A stretch of 64,000 nt of DNA, taken from positions 10,413-74,412 of the forward strand of contig DPJA01000038.1 of assembly GCA_003543235.1 (NCBI GenBank), given 5' to 3'. The notes under the pieces are model-generated. The model was not told where the DNA came from. It did no database searches and saw only the letters and a program-made list of their open reading frames with translations. A program made the position numbers and the translations under genes. Positions within the stretch are counted from its first letter, which is position 1, and each line of letters opens with the position of its first letter. This DNA comes from Lachnospiraceae bacterium. GTDB taxonomy: Bacteria; Bacillota; Clostridia; Lachnospirales; Anaerotignaceae. Positions 56,969 to 64,000 of the stretch are shown one piece after another.

Positions 56969-57586
56969 ATGGATATATATATTAAGCCCGTAAAAAAATA
57001 TAAAGCTGAAGCCAAAAAAATTATTTATCTTAAGGATGTAGCCGAGGTCTATTGTGCTGATGTTAAAAATGAAACATTTAAAAATGCTGTTGTGCTTAAA
57101 ATAAATGGCGATAAACGGCAAAATTATCTAGTTTCGATTATGGACATAATTAAGGCAGTTACAAATTTAGAGCCTAAGGCAACAGTTGTAAATACAGGGG
57201 AAACTAATGTAATTGTTGAGTTTGAACCATATCCACGTAAAGAAAATAAGTTGTTTACGTGGTTCAAAATAGTTGCTATTAGTTCAATTTTGTTTTTTGG
57301 AGCGGCAACAGCTATTATGAGCTTTCATACAGACGGGGAAATACCAAAAATTATGAAGGGTTACTATTATATGTTTTTTGACATGGATGAAGAAGTGCCA
57401 TATATTCTGGAAATTCCGTATTCTATAGGTTTGGCGGTTGGCATTATCGTGTTTTTTAATCATTTTTCTAAAATGAAAATTACAATGGACCCAACTCCTA
57501 TAGAGGTGCAGATGACTACTTACGAGGATTCAGTTATAAAAAACGAGATAGAAACTCTAATGAAGAATAAGGATGGCAACGGTTAA
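56969..57586 (+). CDS. spoVAA: Stage V sporulation protein AA
   Basis: The protein is 205 aa from ATG 56969, 8 bases after AGAGG; two earlier in-frame starts overlap that site. Residues 1-90 form a soluble domain with IYIKPVKKYKAEAKKIIYL; two membrane segments (about residues 100-120 and 152-172) follow, with DEEVPYILEIPYSIGLAVGI between. It is part of the forespore SpoVA channel that moves dipicolinic acid. Many Clostridium species have only spoVAC-D-E, so its presence is notable. The next gene overlaps by 1 base (TAATG). Confidence 0.88.
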   Translation: MDIYIKPVKKYKAEAKKIIYLKDVAEVYCADVKNETFKNAVVLKINGDKRQNYLVSIMDIIKAVTNLEPKATVVNTGETNVIVEFEPYPRKENKLFTWFKIVAISSILFFGAATAIMSFHTDGEIPKIMKGYYYMFFDMDEEVPYILEIPYSIGLAVGIIVFFNHFSKMKITMDPTPIEVQMTTYEDSVIKNEIETLMKNKDGNG

Positions 57587-58011
57587 TGGTGATTTTTAAA
57601 AATATGGTTCTTGCTGTTATAGGTTTTGCCTCTGGAACCATAGTAGCAGGAGGTATATTTGCTTTCATTGCCGTAATTGGTATTGTGCCAAGATTTGCTC
57701 AAAAAACAGGAACACAGGATAAAATAATGCTATACGAAGATGCAATAATTTTAGGCGGAATTTTGGGTAGCTGTGAGTCATTTATACATTACACTTTGCC
57801 TATTGGTGATTTTTTTGCAGTAATAATTGCTCTTTCAGTAGGAGCGTTTGTTGGAGGTCTTGCTGTGTCGCTGGCTGAAATTATTGATGTAATACCTATT
57901 TTTATGCGAAGGACAAGACTTACAAAGGGCCTTTCAATTTTCGTATTAGCACTGGCATTGGGAAAAATGTTTGGCTCACTGGCGTATTTTATGCTACCTA
58001 AATTTCATTAA
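57586..58011 (+). CDS. spoVAB: Stage V sporulation protein AB
   Basis: The protein is 141 aa with four membrane segments and SpoVAB-type blocks VGFASGTIVAGGIFAFIAVIG-like (residues 8-30), IPRFAQKTGT-like GIVPRFAQKTGT, and EIIDVIPIFMRRTRLTKG (near residue 105). Component of the SpoVA membrane complex. ATG overlaps the spoVAA stop. Confidence 0.9.
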   Translation: MVIFKNMVLAVIGFASGTIVAGGIFAFIAVIGIVPRFAQKTGTQDKIMLYEDAIILGGILGSCESFIHYTLPIGDFFAVIIALSVGAFVGGLAVSLAEIIDVIPIFMRRTRLTKGLSIFVLALALGKMFGSLAYFMLPKFH

Positions 58012-58023
58012 TGGAGGATAAAC

Positions 58024-58479
58024 ATGGAGGAAAATAATAAAAGCAAGCAGGAATACAGCAAAATGGTTGATATGGTTTCACCAAACAGCAGTTTAGTGAT
58101 GAACTGCATTAAGGCATTTGTAGTTGGTGGGTTAATTTGCGTTGCTGGCGAGGCTATGAATAAATCATTTTCCAACTATAATTTTACAAAGGACGAAGTT
58201 TCTTTATTAGTAAATGTTGTTCTAATTGGCGCTACTGCACTTCTTACTGGACTAGGATTATTCAGCAAGCTAGGCAAGTTCAGTGGTGCAGGCACATTTG
58301 TGCCAATAACAGGCTTTGCAAATTCTATGGTTTCACCAGCAATTGAATTTAAAAAAGAGGGCTGGGTCTTTGGCATGGCAGCAAAGATGTTTACTGTGGC
58401 TGGGCCTGTAATTGTGTATGGTCTGGTAACATCAATGGTTGTTGGATTTATATATTTTGTTGCAGAGAAGGTGATGTAA
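58024..58479 (+). CDS. spoVAC: Stage V sporulation protein AC
   Basis: The protein is 151 aa with ATG behind TGGAGGATAA. Four membrane segments; typical GGLICVAGEAM, SGAGTFVPITGFANSMVSPA and FKKEGWVFGMAAKMF. Core channel protein for dipicolinic acid movement, described as mechanosensitive in Bacillus. The end overlaps spoVAD (TAATG). Confidence 0.96.
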   Translation: MEENNKSKQEYSKMVDMVSPNSSLVMNCIKAFVVGGLICVAGEAMNKSFSNYNFTKDEVSLLVNVVLIGATALLTGLGLFSKLGKFSGAGTFVPITGFANSMVSPAIEFKKEGWVFGMAAKMFTVAGPVIVYGLVTSMVVGFIYFVAEKVM

Positions 58480-59489
58480 TGAGTAAAAAAATGGGAAATC
58501 AAACTATTAGGTTTGCAAATCCGCCAATTATCGTTTCCGCAGCGGCTATTGTAGGTAAAAAAGAAGGCGAAGGGCCTTTAGCAGATTTTTTTGACAAAGT
58601 CGTAGATGACCCAAACTGGGGTGAGGACAGTTGGGAAAAAGCCGAAAGCAAATTTGTTCGTGAAACAATGGCATTGGCAATAAACAAGGCATCCATTAAA
58701 ACAAAGGATATTGACTATGTTTTTTCTGGGGATTTGCTTAACCAATGCTGTGGTTCAACATTTGGAATAAAAGATTTTAAAATTCCGTTTTTCGGACTTT
58801 TTGGTGCTTGCTCAACTATGGGTGAGTCTATGAGCCTTGGTGCAATGGCTGTTGATGGAGGGTTTGCAACAAATGTACTATGTGGTGCTGGAAGTCATTT
58901 TTGCTCTGCAGAAAAGCAGTTTAGGTTTCCTCTGGGAATGGGTACACAAAGACCTCCATCAGCAACTTGGACTGTAACGGGAAACGGAGCGGTTGTAATT
59001 GGCAACCAAGGAACTGGTGCTAAAATAACTCACATAACTACAGGAAAAATTATGGATATGGGCATTAAAGATGCCGGAAATATGGGAGCAGCAATGGCAC
59101 CAGCGGCATGTCAGGTAATAGCGGCACATTTTCAAGATACAGGCCGTCACCCTGATTATTACGATGTTATAGCAACCGGAGATTTGGGATACATTGGCAG
59201 AACTATTTTAAGAAAGCTTTTGAAAGATGAGGGCTATATTTTAAATGAAAATCTTACAGATTGTGGAATAGAAATATTTGATAGAGATAAACAGGATACC
59301 CATAGCGGAGGAAGTGGATGTGGGTGTGCGGCAGCAACATTTTGCGGCTATTATAATACACTAATTAATTATGGAAAAATTAAAAAATTACTGCTAGTGC
59401 CAACAGGTGCACTTATGAGCACTACCAGCAGCCAGCAAGGTGAATCAATACCAGCAATTGCTCATGCAGTAGCAATAGAGATGGAGTGA
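58479..59489 (+). CDS. spoVAD: Stage V sporulation protein AD
   Basis: The protein is 336 aa. A thiolase-like fold that binds dipicolinic acid: IVSAAAIVGKKEGEGPLAD, FGACSTMGESMSLGA, DTGRHPDYYDVIATGDLG and HSGGSGCGCAA. Cytoplasmic partner of SpoVAC/AE on the inner spore membrane. Confidence 0.97.
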   Translation: MSKKMGNQTIRFANPPIIVSAAAIVGKKEGEGPLADFFDKVVDDPNWGEDSWEKAESKFVRETMALAINKASIKTKDIDYVFSGDLLNQCCGSTFGIKDFKIPFFGLFGACSTMGESMSLGAMAVDGGFATNVLCGAGSHFCSAEKQFRFPLGMGTQRPPSATWTVTGNGAVVIGNQGTGAKITHITTGKIMDMGIKDAGNMGAAMAPAACQVIAAHFQDTGRHPDYYDVIATGDLGYIGRTILRKLLKDEGYILNENLTDCGIEIFDRDKQDTHSGGSGCGCAAATFCGYYNTLINYGKIKKLLLVPTGALMSTTSSQQGESIPAIAHAVAIEME

Positions 59490-59493
59490 TAAA

Positions 59494-59850
59494 ATGGATT
59501 ATATTAAAGCTTTTATTGTAGGTGGAATTATATGCCTTATAGGACAGATACTGGTAGATAAAACAAAGCTTACATCAGGAAGAATACTAGTTATTTTTGT
59601 AAGTCTTGGTTGCATTTTGGGCGGGCTTGGGTTATATAAAAACATTGTAGATTTTGGCGGTGCTGGGGCAACAGTACCTCTTACGGGTTTTGGATATGTG
59701 CTTAGTGAGGGCGTGAAAGAAGAGGTGGATAAAATAGGCTTTCTAGGTATATTTACAGGAGGTTTAAAGGCATCTGCAGGAGGAATAAGTGTAGCTGTAT
59801 TTTTTGCATTTTTGTCAGCACTTTTATTCAATCCAAAGTCGAAAGGATAA
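59494..59850 (+). CDS. spoVAE: Stage V sporulation protein AE (AEb type)
   Basis: The protein is 118 aa with about four membrane segments: IVGGIICLIGQILVDKTKL, GAGATVPLTGFGYVLSEGV and GGLKASAGGISVAVFFAFL. It is related to SpoVAC and completes the channel. No spoVAF or AEa follows. The operon ends about 20-100 bases downstream without a strong terminator hairpin. Confidence 0.95.
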   Translation: MDYIKAFIVGGIICLIGQILVDKTKLTSGRILVIFVSLGCILGGLGLYKNIVDFGGAGATVPLTGFGYVLSEGVKEEVDKIGFLGIFTGGLKASAGGISVAVFFAFLSALLFNPKSKG

Positions 59851-59997
59851 GTTTTCACAAAAGAACTAAAAAAGTATGAACATTTTGTGAAAATAATAAA
59901 AAAATTATTAATTTTTGAAAAAACTGTTTATTTTATGTTAACTATATGATATACTCAGTTTGTTGTATAAAGTCGATAGAATAGGGTGGTTAAATAG

Positions 59998-60528
59998 ATG
60001 AGAAGAGCTATAGGTTCTAAAATTAATTTGCATAATACATCTGATGATACGGCAAGATTGTACTGGGAATGTGTAAGTGATATTATAGACTGTGATAAAA
60101 TAAAAAAACTTGAAAACTGGGAACAGCATAACCATACAAGCCGTCTTCAGCACAGTATCAATGTTTCATATTATAGCTTTCTTGTGTGCTTGAAAATGAA
60201 TTGGGATTACCGTTCCGCTGCAAGGGCAGGTTTATTACATGACCTTTATTTTTACGACTGGCGTATAAAAAAGTTTTTAAGAAGCAACCACGCATCATGG
60301 CACCCACGCATTGCTGTTGACAATGCTAAAAAGGTATGTGAGATTAATAATATAGAAGAAGATAGCATAAGAAAACATATGTGGCCATGCACATTGGTTC
60401 CTCCACGTTACAAAGAGGGGTATGTGCTTACATTTGCGGATAAAATATGTGCTGTATTTGAAGTTTTTTCTAAAGTGGAAGCTAAGGTAGAAGCCAAGGT
60501 AGAAGTTAATGTAGAAACAGTAGGTTAA
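59998..60528 (+). CDS. HD-domain phosphohydrolase with acidic/lysine repeat tail
   Basis: The protein is 176 aa with ATG 59998 behind AGGGTGG. HD-type metal site: HTSRLQHSINVSY (first His near residue 44), LLHDLYFYDW (HD near residue 79) and later HMWPC. Such proteins hydrolyse phosphomonoesters or nucleotides; the substrate is unknown. The last 15 residues are a short repeat (KVEAKVEAKVEVNVE) encoded by near-identical 12-base units. A -10 element TATACT (59950-59955) lies upstream. Confidence 0.75.
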   Translation: MRRAIGSKINLHNTSDDTARLYWECVSDIIDCDKIKKLENWEQHNHTSRLQHSINVSYYSFLVCLKMNWDYRSAARAGLLHDLYFYDWRIKKFLRSNHASWHPRIAVDNAKKVCEINNIEEDSIRKHMWPCTLVPPRYKEGYVLTFADKICAVFEVFSKVEAKVEAKVEVNVETVG

Positions 60529-60533
60529 AATTC

Positions 60534-60574
60534 AAAGGCGTTTTAGAGTATAAATCTAAAATGCCTTTCTTTTA
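60534..60574 (+). terminator. Intrinsic terminator after the HD gene
   Basis: AAAGGCGTTTTAGA (60534-60547) pairs, with one G-T, with TCTAAAATGCCTTT (60555-60568); a broken T-run follows. Confidence 0.75.
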
Positions 60575-60597
60575 CGGAAAAAGGGAGGAATATTGCT

Positions 60598-61071
60598 ATG
60601 CGTATTGGCCATGGCTATGATGTACATAAATTAGTTGAAAACAGAAGTCTTATCTTAGGAGGAGTAGATATTCCATTTGATAAGGGCTTACTTGGGCACT
60701 CTGATGCAGATGTACTTATACATTCAATTATGGATGCACTCCTTGGGGCTGCAGCTTTGGGAGATATTGGAAAGCATTTTCCAGATACTGACGAGAAATT
60801 TAAAGGAATTTCAAGTATTAAGCTTTTAAAAGAAGTTTTTTGCTTGCTTGATGGCAAAGGATATAGTATAATAAACATCGATACGACTATAGTTGCACAA
60901 AGACCAAAGATGTTTCCACATATTTATGATATGCGTTGTAATATTTCCAATGCACTTGGCATAGATATAGACCAGATAAATATTAAGGCTACTACCGAAG
61001 AAGGACTTGGTTTTACAGGTAGTGGCGAGGGCATATCCGCAACTTCGGTTTGCCTTATAGAAAATAAATAA
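60598..61071 (+). CDS. ispF: 2-C-methyl-D-erythritol 2,4-cyclodiphosphate synthase
   Basis: The protein is 157 aa with ATG about 13 bases after GGGAGG. It has MRIGHGYDVHKL (metal-binding Asp-His), LLGHSDADVLIHSIMDALLGA, GDIGKHFPDTD and the ATTEEGLGFTGSGEGI end. MEP-pathway isoprenoid enzyme. It is followed by a T-box leader. Confidence 0.97.
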   Translation: MRIGHGYDVHKLVENRSLILGGVDIPFDKGLLGHSDADVLIHSIMDALLGAAALGDIGKHFPDTDEKFKGISSIKLLKEVFCLLDGKGYSIINIDTTIVAQRPKMFPHIYDMRCNISNALGIDIDQINIKATTEEGLGFTGSGEGISATSVCLIENK

Positions 61072-61076
61072 TAAAA

Positions 61077-61332
61077 GCTGTGACGGAAAGAGTAGCAGGC
61101 TATAAACCTAACAGAGAGAACCGCCTTGTAGATTTTTTGCTTGGGTGTAAGCGGTTTAAGGTTAATATTTGCGAAGTGCATTCCTGAGCTGATTAGGTGA
61201 ACACCCGTTGGGTTTAGCTTGATACGTATGCCACGTTACGGTAGCTTAAAGTGGGGATGATTGTCCCAATAAGAGTGGAACCACGGAGTTTGTAGCTTCG
61301 TCTCTGATTAATGTCAAAGACGGAGCTTTTTA
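61077..61332 (+). promoter_or_regulatory. T-box riboswitch, specifier Cys (TGC), upstream of cysE-cysS
   Basis: The T-box core AAGAGTGGAACCACGG is at 61271-61286. The specifier triplet TGC lies at 61177-61179 in GAAGTGCATT. The T-box bulge is TGGA (61276-61279), which pairs with a tRNA end UCCA; tRNA-Cys has U as discriminator base, so both contacts agree on cysteine. An AGTA-type stem I start (GTAGCAGG near 61092) is present. Uncharged tRNA-Cys would favour read-through into cysE-cysS. Confidence 0.93.
61294..61332 (+). terminator. Regulated terminator of the Cys T-box
   Basis: AGCTTCGTCT (61294-61303) can pair, with one wobble, with AGACGGAGCT (61318-61327), followed by T residues. It competes with the antiterminator formed around the T-box core. 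Confidence 0.85.
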
Positions 61333-61363
61333 TGTTTATAAAAAATAAAGCATGGAGGAGTTA

Positions 61364-62014
61364 ATGGTGTCATTTTTAAAAGATGAAATTAAAATAATTA
61401 AAGAAAAAGATCCTGCCATAAAAAGCAGTATAGAGGTTTTGCTTTACCCAGGGTTTTGGGCAAATATAAATCACCGCTTTGCACACTTTTTTTATAAGAA
61501 AAAATGGTTTTTTCTTGCAAGATTTATTTCTCAGTTTTCAAGGTTTCTTACAGGAATAGAAATACATCCTGGTGCTACAATTGGCAAAGGTTTTTTTATA
61601 GACCATGGTATGGGAGTTGTAATAGGCGAAACCTGCGAAATAGGAGATAATGTACTTCTTTATCAAGGTGTAACCCTTGGAGGTACGGGCAAAGATAGTG
61701 GAAAGCGACATCCTACAATTGGTAACAACGTACTTATTGGCAGCGGCGTTAAAGTTCTTGGCCCAATAACTGTTGGGAATAATGTGCGTATAGGTAGTGG
61801 CTCGGTGGTGCTTAAAGATGTACCAGACGATGTTACAGCAGTTGGTGTGCCAGCAAAATGGAACACCAGCGATAAAAATACTCAAGAAGCACATCCATCT
61901 GATACACTAGACCAGCTTAAAGTACCCGATATTGTTGAAGATGAAATTAATCAGCTGCAAAAAAGAGTTGAAAATCTTGAAAAATTGATTTTTGCAAAAG
62001 AAATGGAAGGATAA
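61364..62014 (+). CDS. cysE: Serine O-acetyltransferase
   Basis: The protein is 216 aa. ATG 61364 follows GGAGGAG; an in-frame ATG at 61352 overlaps that site. It has IEVLLYPGFWANINHR and the left-handed beta-helix with IEIHPGATIGKGFFIDHGMGVVIGET-type repeats (His pair in FFIDHGMG), ending VGVPAKW. It makes O-acetylserine for cysteine synthesis. The C-terminal 40 residues are a charged helix. Control by the Cys T-box fits its role. Confidence 0.95.
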   Translation: MVSFLKDEIKIIKEKDPAIKSSIEVLLYPGFWANINHRFAHFFYKKKWFFLARFISQFSRFLTGIEIHPGATIGKGFFIDHGMGVVIGETCEIGDNVLLYQGVTLGGTGKDSGKRHPTIGNNVLIGSGVKVLGPITVGNNVRIGSGSVVLKDVPDDVTAVGVPAKWNTSDKNTQEAHPSDTLDQLKVPDIVEDEINQLQKRVENLEKLIFAKEMEG

Positions 62015-62033
62015 AATATAAGGGGAGATTACA

Positions 62034-63437
62034 ATGAAGTTATACAACACACTTACTAGAAAAAAAGAAGAGTTTGTACCAATTGAAGAGGGAAAAGTGA
62101 AAATGTACGTTTGCGGACCAACTGTTTATAATTATATACACATTGGTAATGCAAGACCTTATGTAACCTTTGATACGGTACGTCGTTATATGGAATACAA
62201 GGGCTATGAGGTTACTTATGTTCAAAATTTTACTGATGTTGATGACAAAATAATAAAGAAAGCCAACGAAGAAAATACAACCATGGAAGTTATTAGCAAT
62301 AGATATATCGAAGAATGTTTCCGAGATGCTGATGGCCTTAATGTGAAAAGAGCGTCATATCACCCACGTGTTACAGAGGAAATGGATTACATTATTGAGA
62401 TGATAAGTAACCTTATTGAGAAAGGTCATGCTTATGAGGATAATGGAACCGTTTATTTTGATACAAAATCTTTCCCTGAATATGGTAAGCTTAGCAAGAA
62501 AAATTTAGATGAACTTATTGCAGGTGCAAGTGACCGTGTTGCTGTTGACGATGCAAAGAAAAACCCTACAGACTTTGTGCTTTGGAAACCATTTAAGCCT
62601 GGTGAGCCAAAATGGAAATCACCTTGGGGCGAGGGAAGACCCGGTTGGCATATAGAATGTTCAGTAATGGCAAAGCGTTATTTAGGACCAACAATTGATA
62701 TTCATGCTGGAGGCGAGGATTTAGTATTCCCTCACCACGAAAATGAAATTGCACAGAGTGAAGCGTGCAATGGAGTACCTTTTGCAAAATATTGGATTCA
62801 CAATGGCTTTATAACTGTTGATAATGAAAAAATGAGTAAATCTGCTGGTAATTTTTTTACAGTAAGAGATATTGCGGCAGAGTTCCCTTACGAGGTTATC
62901 CGTTTTTTCATACTTAATGGACAATATAGAAGCCCTATAAACTTTAGCCGTGAACTTATGGAAAGCTGCCAAAATGGTCTTGAAAGAATTAAAAACTGCA
63001 AAAAAGATTTGGCATATTATATTGAAAACTGCTCCGATATAGACCTTAAGGAAAATGAAAATCTTGATGAAATAGAAAAGTTTAAACTACAGTTTGAAGA
63101 AGCCATGGACGATGACTTTAATACCGCAGATGCTGTAAGCGCTGTATATGAACTTGTTCGCTTTATAAACAAAAACAGTAAGGATGGGGTTTCAAAAGCA
63201 TATGCAAAAAAAGAAATGGATATGTTCAAAACCCTTACAACAATACTTGGCATAGCAGAGGACAAAGAAGCGGCGGTAGATAAAGATGCCGCAAAAATTG
63301 AAGAACTTATTGCAAAAAGAACTGAAGCAAAAAAGAATAAGGATTTTGCAGCGGCAGACGCAATAAGAGAAGAATTAACAGCTATGGGAATAACAATAAA
63401 GGATACACGTCAGGGCGTGCAATGGTTTAGAGGTTGA
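62034..63437 (+). CDS. cysS: Cysteinyl-tRNA synthetase
   Basis: The protein is 467 aa with ATG behind GGGGAGA. KMYVCGPTVYNYIHIGNARPY (zinc Cys and HIGH-type HIGN), CSVMAKRYLG, HHENEIAQSEA (zinc ligands) and the KMSKSAGN motif (near residue 266). Charging enzyme for tRNA-Cys, matching the T-box specificity upstream. Confidence 0.98.
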   Translation: MKLYNTLTRKKEEFVPIEEGKVKMYVCGPTVYNYIHIGNARPYVTFDTVRRYMEYKGYEVTYVQNFTDVDDKIIKKANEENTTMEVISNRYIEECFRDADGLNVKRASYHPRVTEEMDYIIEMISNLIEKGHAYEDNGTVYFDTKSFPEYGKLSKKNLDELIAGASDRVAVDDAKKNPTDFVLWKPFKPGEPKWKSPWGEGRPGWHIECSVMAKRYLGPTIDIHAGGEDLVFPHHENEIAQSEACNGVPFAKYWIHNGFITVDNEKMSKSAGNFFTVRDIAAEFPYEVIRFFILNGQYRSPINFSRELMESCQNGLERIKNCKKDLAYYIENCSDIDLKENENLDEIEKFKLQFEEAMDDDFNTADAVSAVYELVRFINKNSKDGVSKAYAKKEMDMFKTLTTILGIAEDKEAAVDKDAAKIEELIAKRTEAKKNKDFAAADAIREELTAMGITIKDTRQGVQWFRG

Positions 63438-63439
63438 TT

Positions 63440-63856
63440 ATGGATATAATAAATATACAAAAATCATATGGTGGTGAAAACCCAAAAGAGCTTTCACCGC
63501 TGGTTCTTGCCTACATTGGAGATGCAGTGTTTGAACTTTTTGTTCGCACAATGGTGCTTTCACTTGGCAATGCTCCTGTAAATAAAATGCACAAGCGTAG
63601 CCGAGAAATTGTAAAAGCAAAAGGTCAAAGTGATATGTATTTTAAAATAGAGGACAAGCTTACGGAAGAAGAACAAGGTGTATTTAGGCGTGGAAGGAAT
63701 GCAAAAAGCCATACTATGCCAAAAAATGCAGATTTAATGGACTATAAACACGCAACAGGGCTTGAGGCACTATTTGGCTATTTATATTTGCAAGGAAATA
63801 TGGAAAGACTTACAGAGCTTTTTAACAGTGGTACTTCAAAAGATGAGGAGAATTAA
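63440..63856 (+). CDS. mrnC: Mini-ribonuclease III
   Basis: The protein is 138 aa from ATG 63440, 2 bases after the cysS stop. The RNase III catalytic region LAYIGDAVFELFVRTMVL, the RGRNAKSHTMPKNAD block and LEALFGYLYLQGN are present, without a dsRNA-binding domain. It matures 23S rRNA ends in Firmicutes. cysS-mrnC is a conserved pair. Confidence 0.95.
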   Translation: MDIINIQKSYGGENPKELSPLVLAYIGDAVFELFVRTMVLSLGNAPVNKMHKRSREIVKAKGQSDMYFKIEDKLTEEEQGVFRRGRNAKSHTMPKNADLMDYKHATGLEALFGYLYLQGNMERLTELFNSGTSKDEEN

Positions 63857-63857
63857 T

Positions 63858-64000
63858 TTGGAAAAAACAAGATTTAACGGCAAAAACGAGAAAAATGAAG
63901 GTAAACAAAAATTCAATGGTAAAAACGAAAGGAATAATGACAAATCAAAATTCAATAACAGAAGTGAAAGAAATGATGATAAAACAAGGTTTAATGATAG
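63858..64000 (+). CDS. N-terminus of a basic, repeat-rich protein, probably RlmB (partial)
   Basis: A TTG start at 63858 follows GATGAGGAG and overlaps no gene; the frame is open to the window edge. The visible residues are low-complexity repeats of Lys/Asn/Phe/Arg/Asp (FNGKNEKNEG, FNGKNERNND, FNNRSERNDD units). In clostridia mrnC is usually followed by rlmB (23S rRNA G2251 2'-O-methyltransferase), which often has such a tail. The catalytic domain is outside the window, so the name is inferred from position. Confidence 0.5.
   Translation, partial: MEKTRFNGKNEKNEGKQKFNGKNERNNDKSKFNNRSERNDDKTRFND

Noticed and set aside
1..64000. CRISPR array, prophage or insertion sequence
   Set aside because: No regularly spaced repeats, integrase, transposase or structural phage genes are visible; the only repeats are terminators, short palindromes and protein-coding repeats.

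Overview
This window looks like a chromosomal segment from a low-GC, spore-forming anaerobe of the class Clostridia, probably Lachnospirales-like. I cannot name the species. The evidence is AT-rich DNA with strong Shine-Dalgarno sites, a spoIIAA-spoIIAB-sigF operon, sigG, a five-gene spoVA operon (A to E), a cysteine T-box, and the Firmicutes gene order def-fmt-rsmB-rlmN-prpC-prkC-rsgA-rpe-thiN-rpmB(-)-asp23-fakA-recG-rsmD-coaD. I see no phage, transposon or CRISPR array.

Layout. 1-6963: an amino- or imino-acid catabolic locus. It holds a multi-subunit flavin/iron-sulfur dehydrogenase of the HcnABC / opine oxidase / dye-linked proline dehydrogenase superfamily (first subunit cut by the window edge), an ornithine cyclodeaminase/mu-crystallin protein, an APC permease and an AraC-type regulator. 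7088-8985 (minus): an ABC-F ATPase behind a leader with a short ORF that runs through an intrinsic terminator. 9023-12743: thiS-thiF-thiG-thiH-thiE behind a short terminator-bearing leader that is not a TPP riboswitch. 12929-16768: a secreted GH10-like protein and a MoxR/VWA pair. 16823-20474: sigG (minus), a MaoC protein, an isochorismatase-fold protein and the spoIIA operon. 20591-28261: zapA, a U32 peptidase, an FtsW/RodA-PBP pair, a PrsW-like protease, a Nudix protein and a small membrane protein. 28426-33978: tRNA-Thr(CGT), dprA, topA, rpsB, tsf. 34442-40157: a REC-GGDEF(degenerate)-EAL-REC protein, superoxide dismutase, a secreted DUF2680-like protein and a divergent two-component system. 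40299-56839: the translation, cell-envelope and housekeeping cluster. 56969-59850: spoVA. 59998-64000: an HD protein, ispF, the T-box-controlled cysE-cysS-mrnC group and the start of what is probably rlmB.

How the parts fit. The first locus is a candidate pathway from uptake (permease) through amino-acid or imino-acid conversion (cyclodeaminase family) to electron transfer (flavin/iron-sulfur complex), next to its likely regulator. The thi operon makes the thiazole half of thiamine and couples it; thiN, 37 kb away, makes the diphosphate. SpoIIAA/AB/SigF and SigG are forespore regulators, and spoVA is normally a SigG target. PrpC/PrkC form the usual phosphatase/kinase switch for envelope and ribosome functions. 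The most interesting signals are mostly regulatory: the ABC-F leader ORF/attenuator, the unrecognised thiS leader, the promoter-palindrome-terminator module before araC, and the Cys T-box whose specifier and tRNA-end-pairing bases agree.
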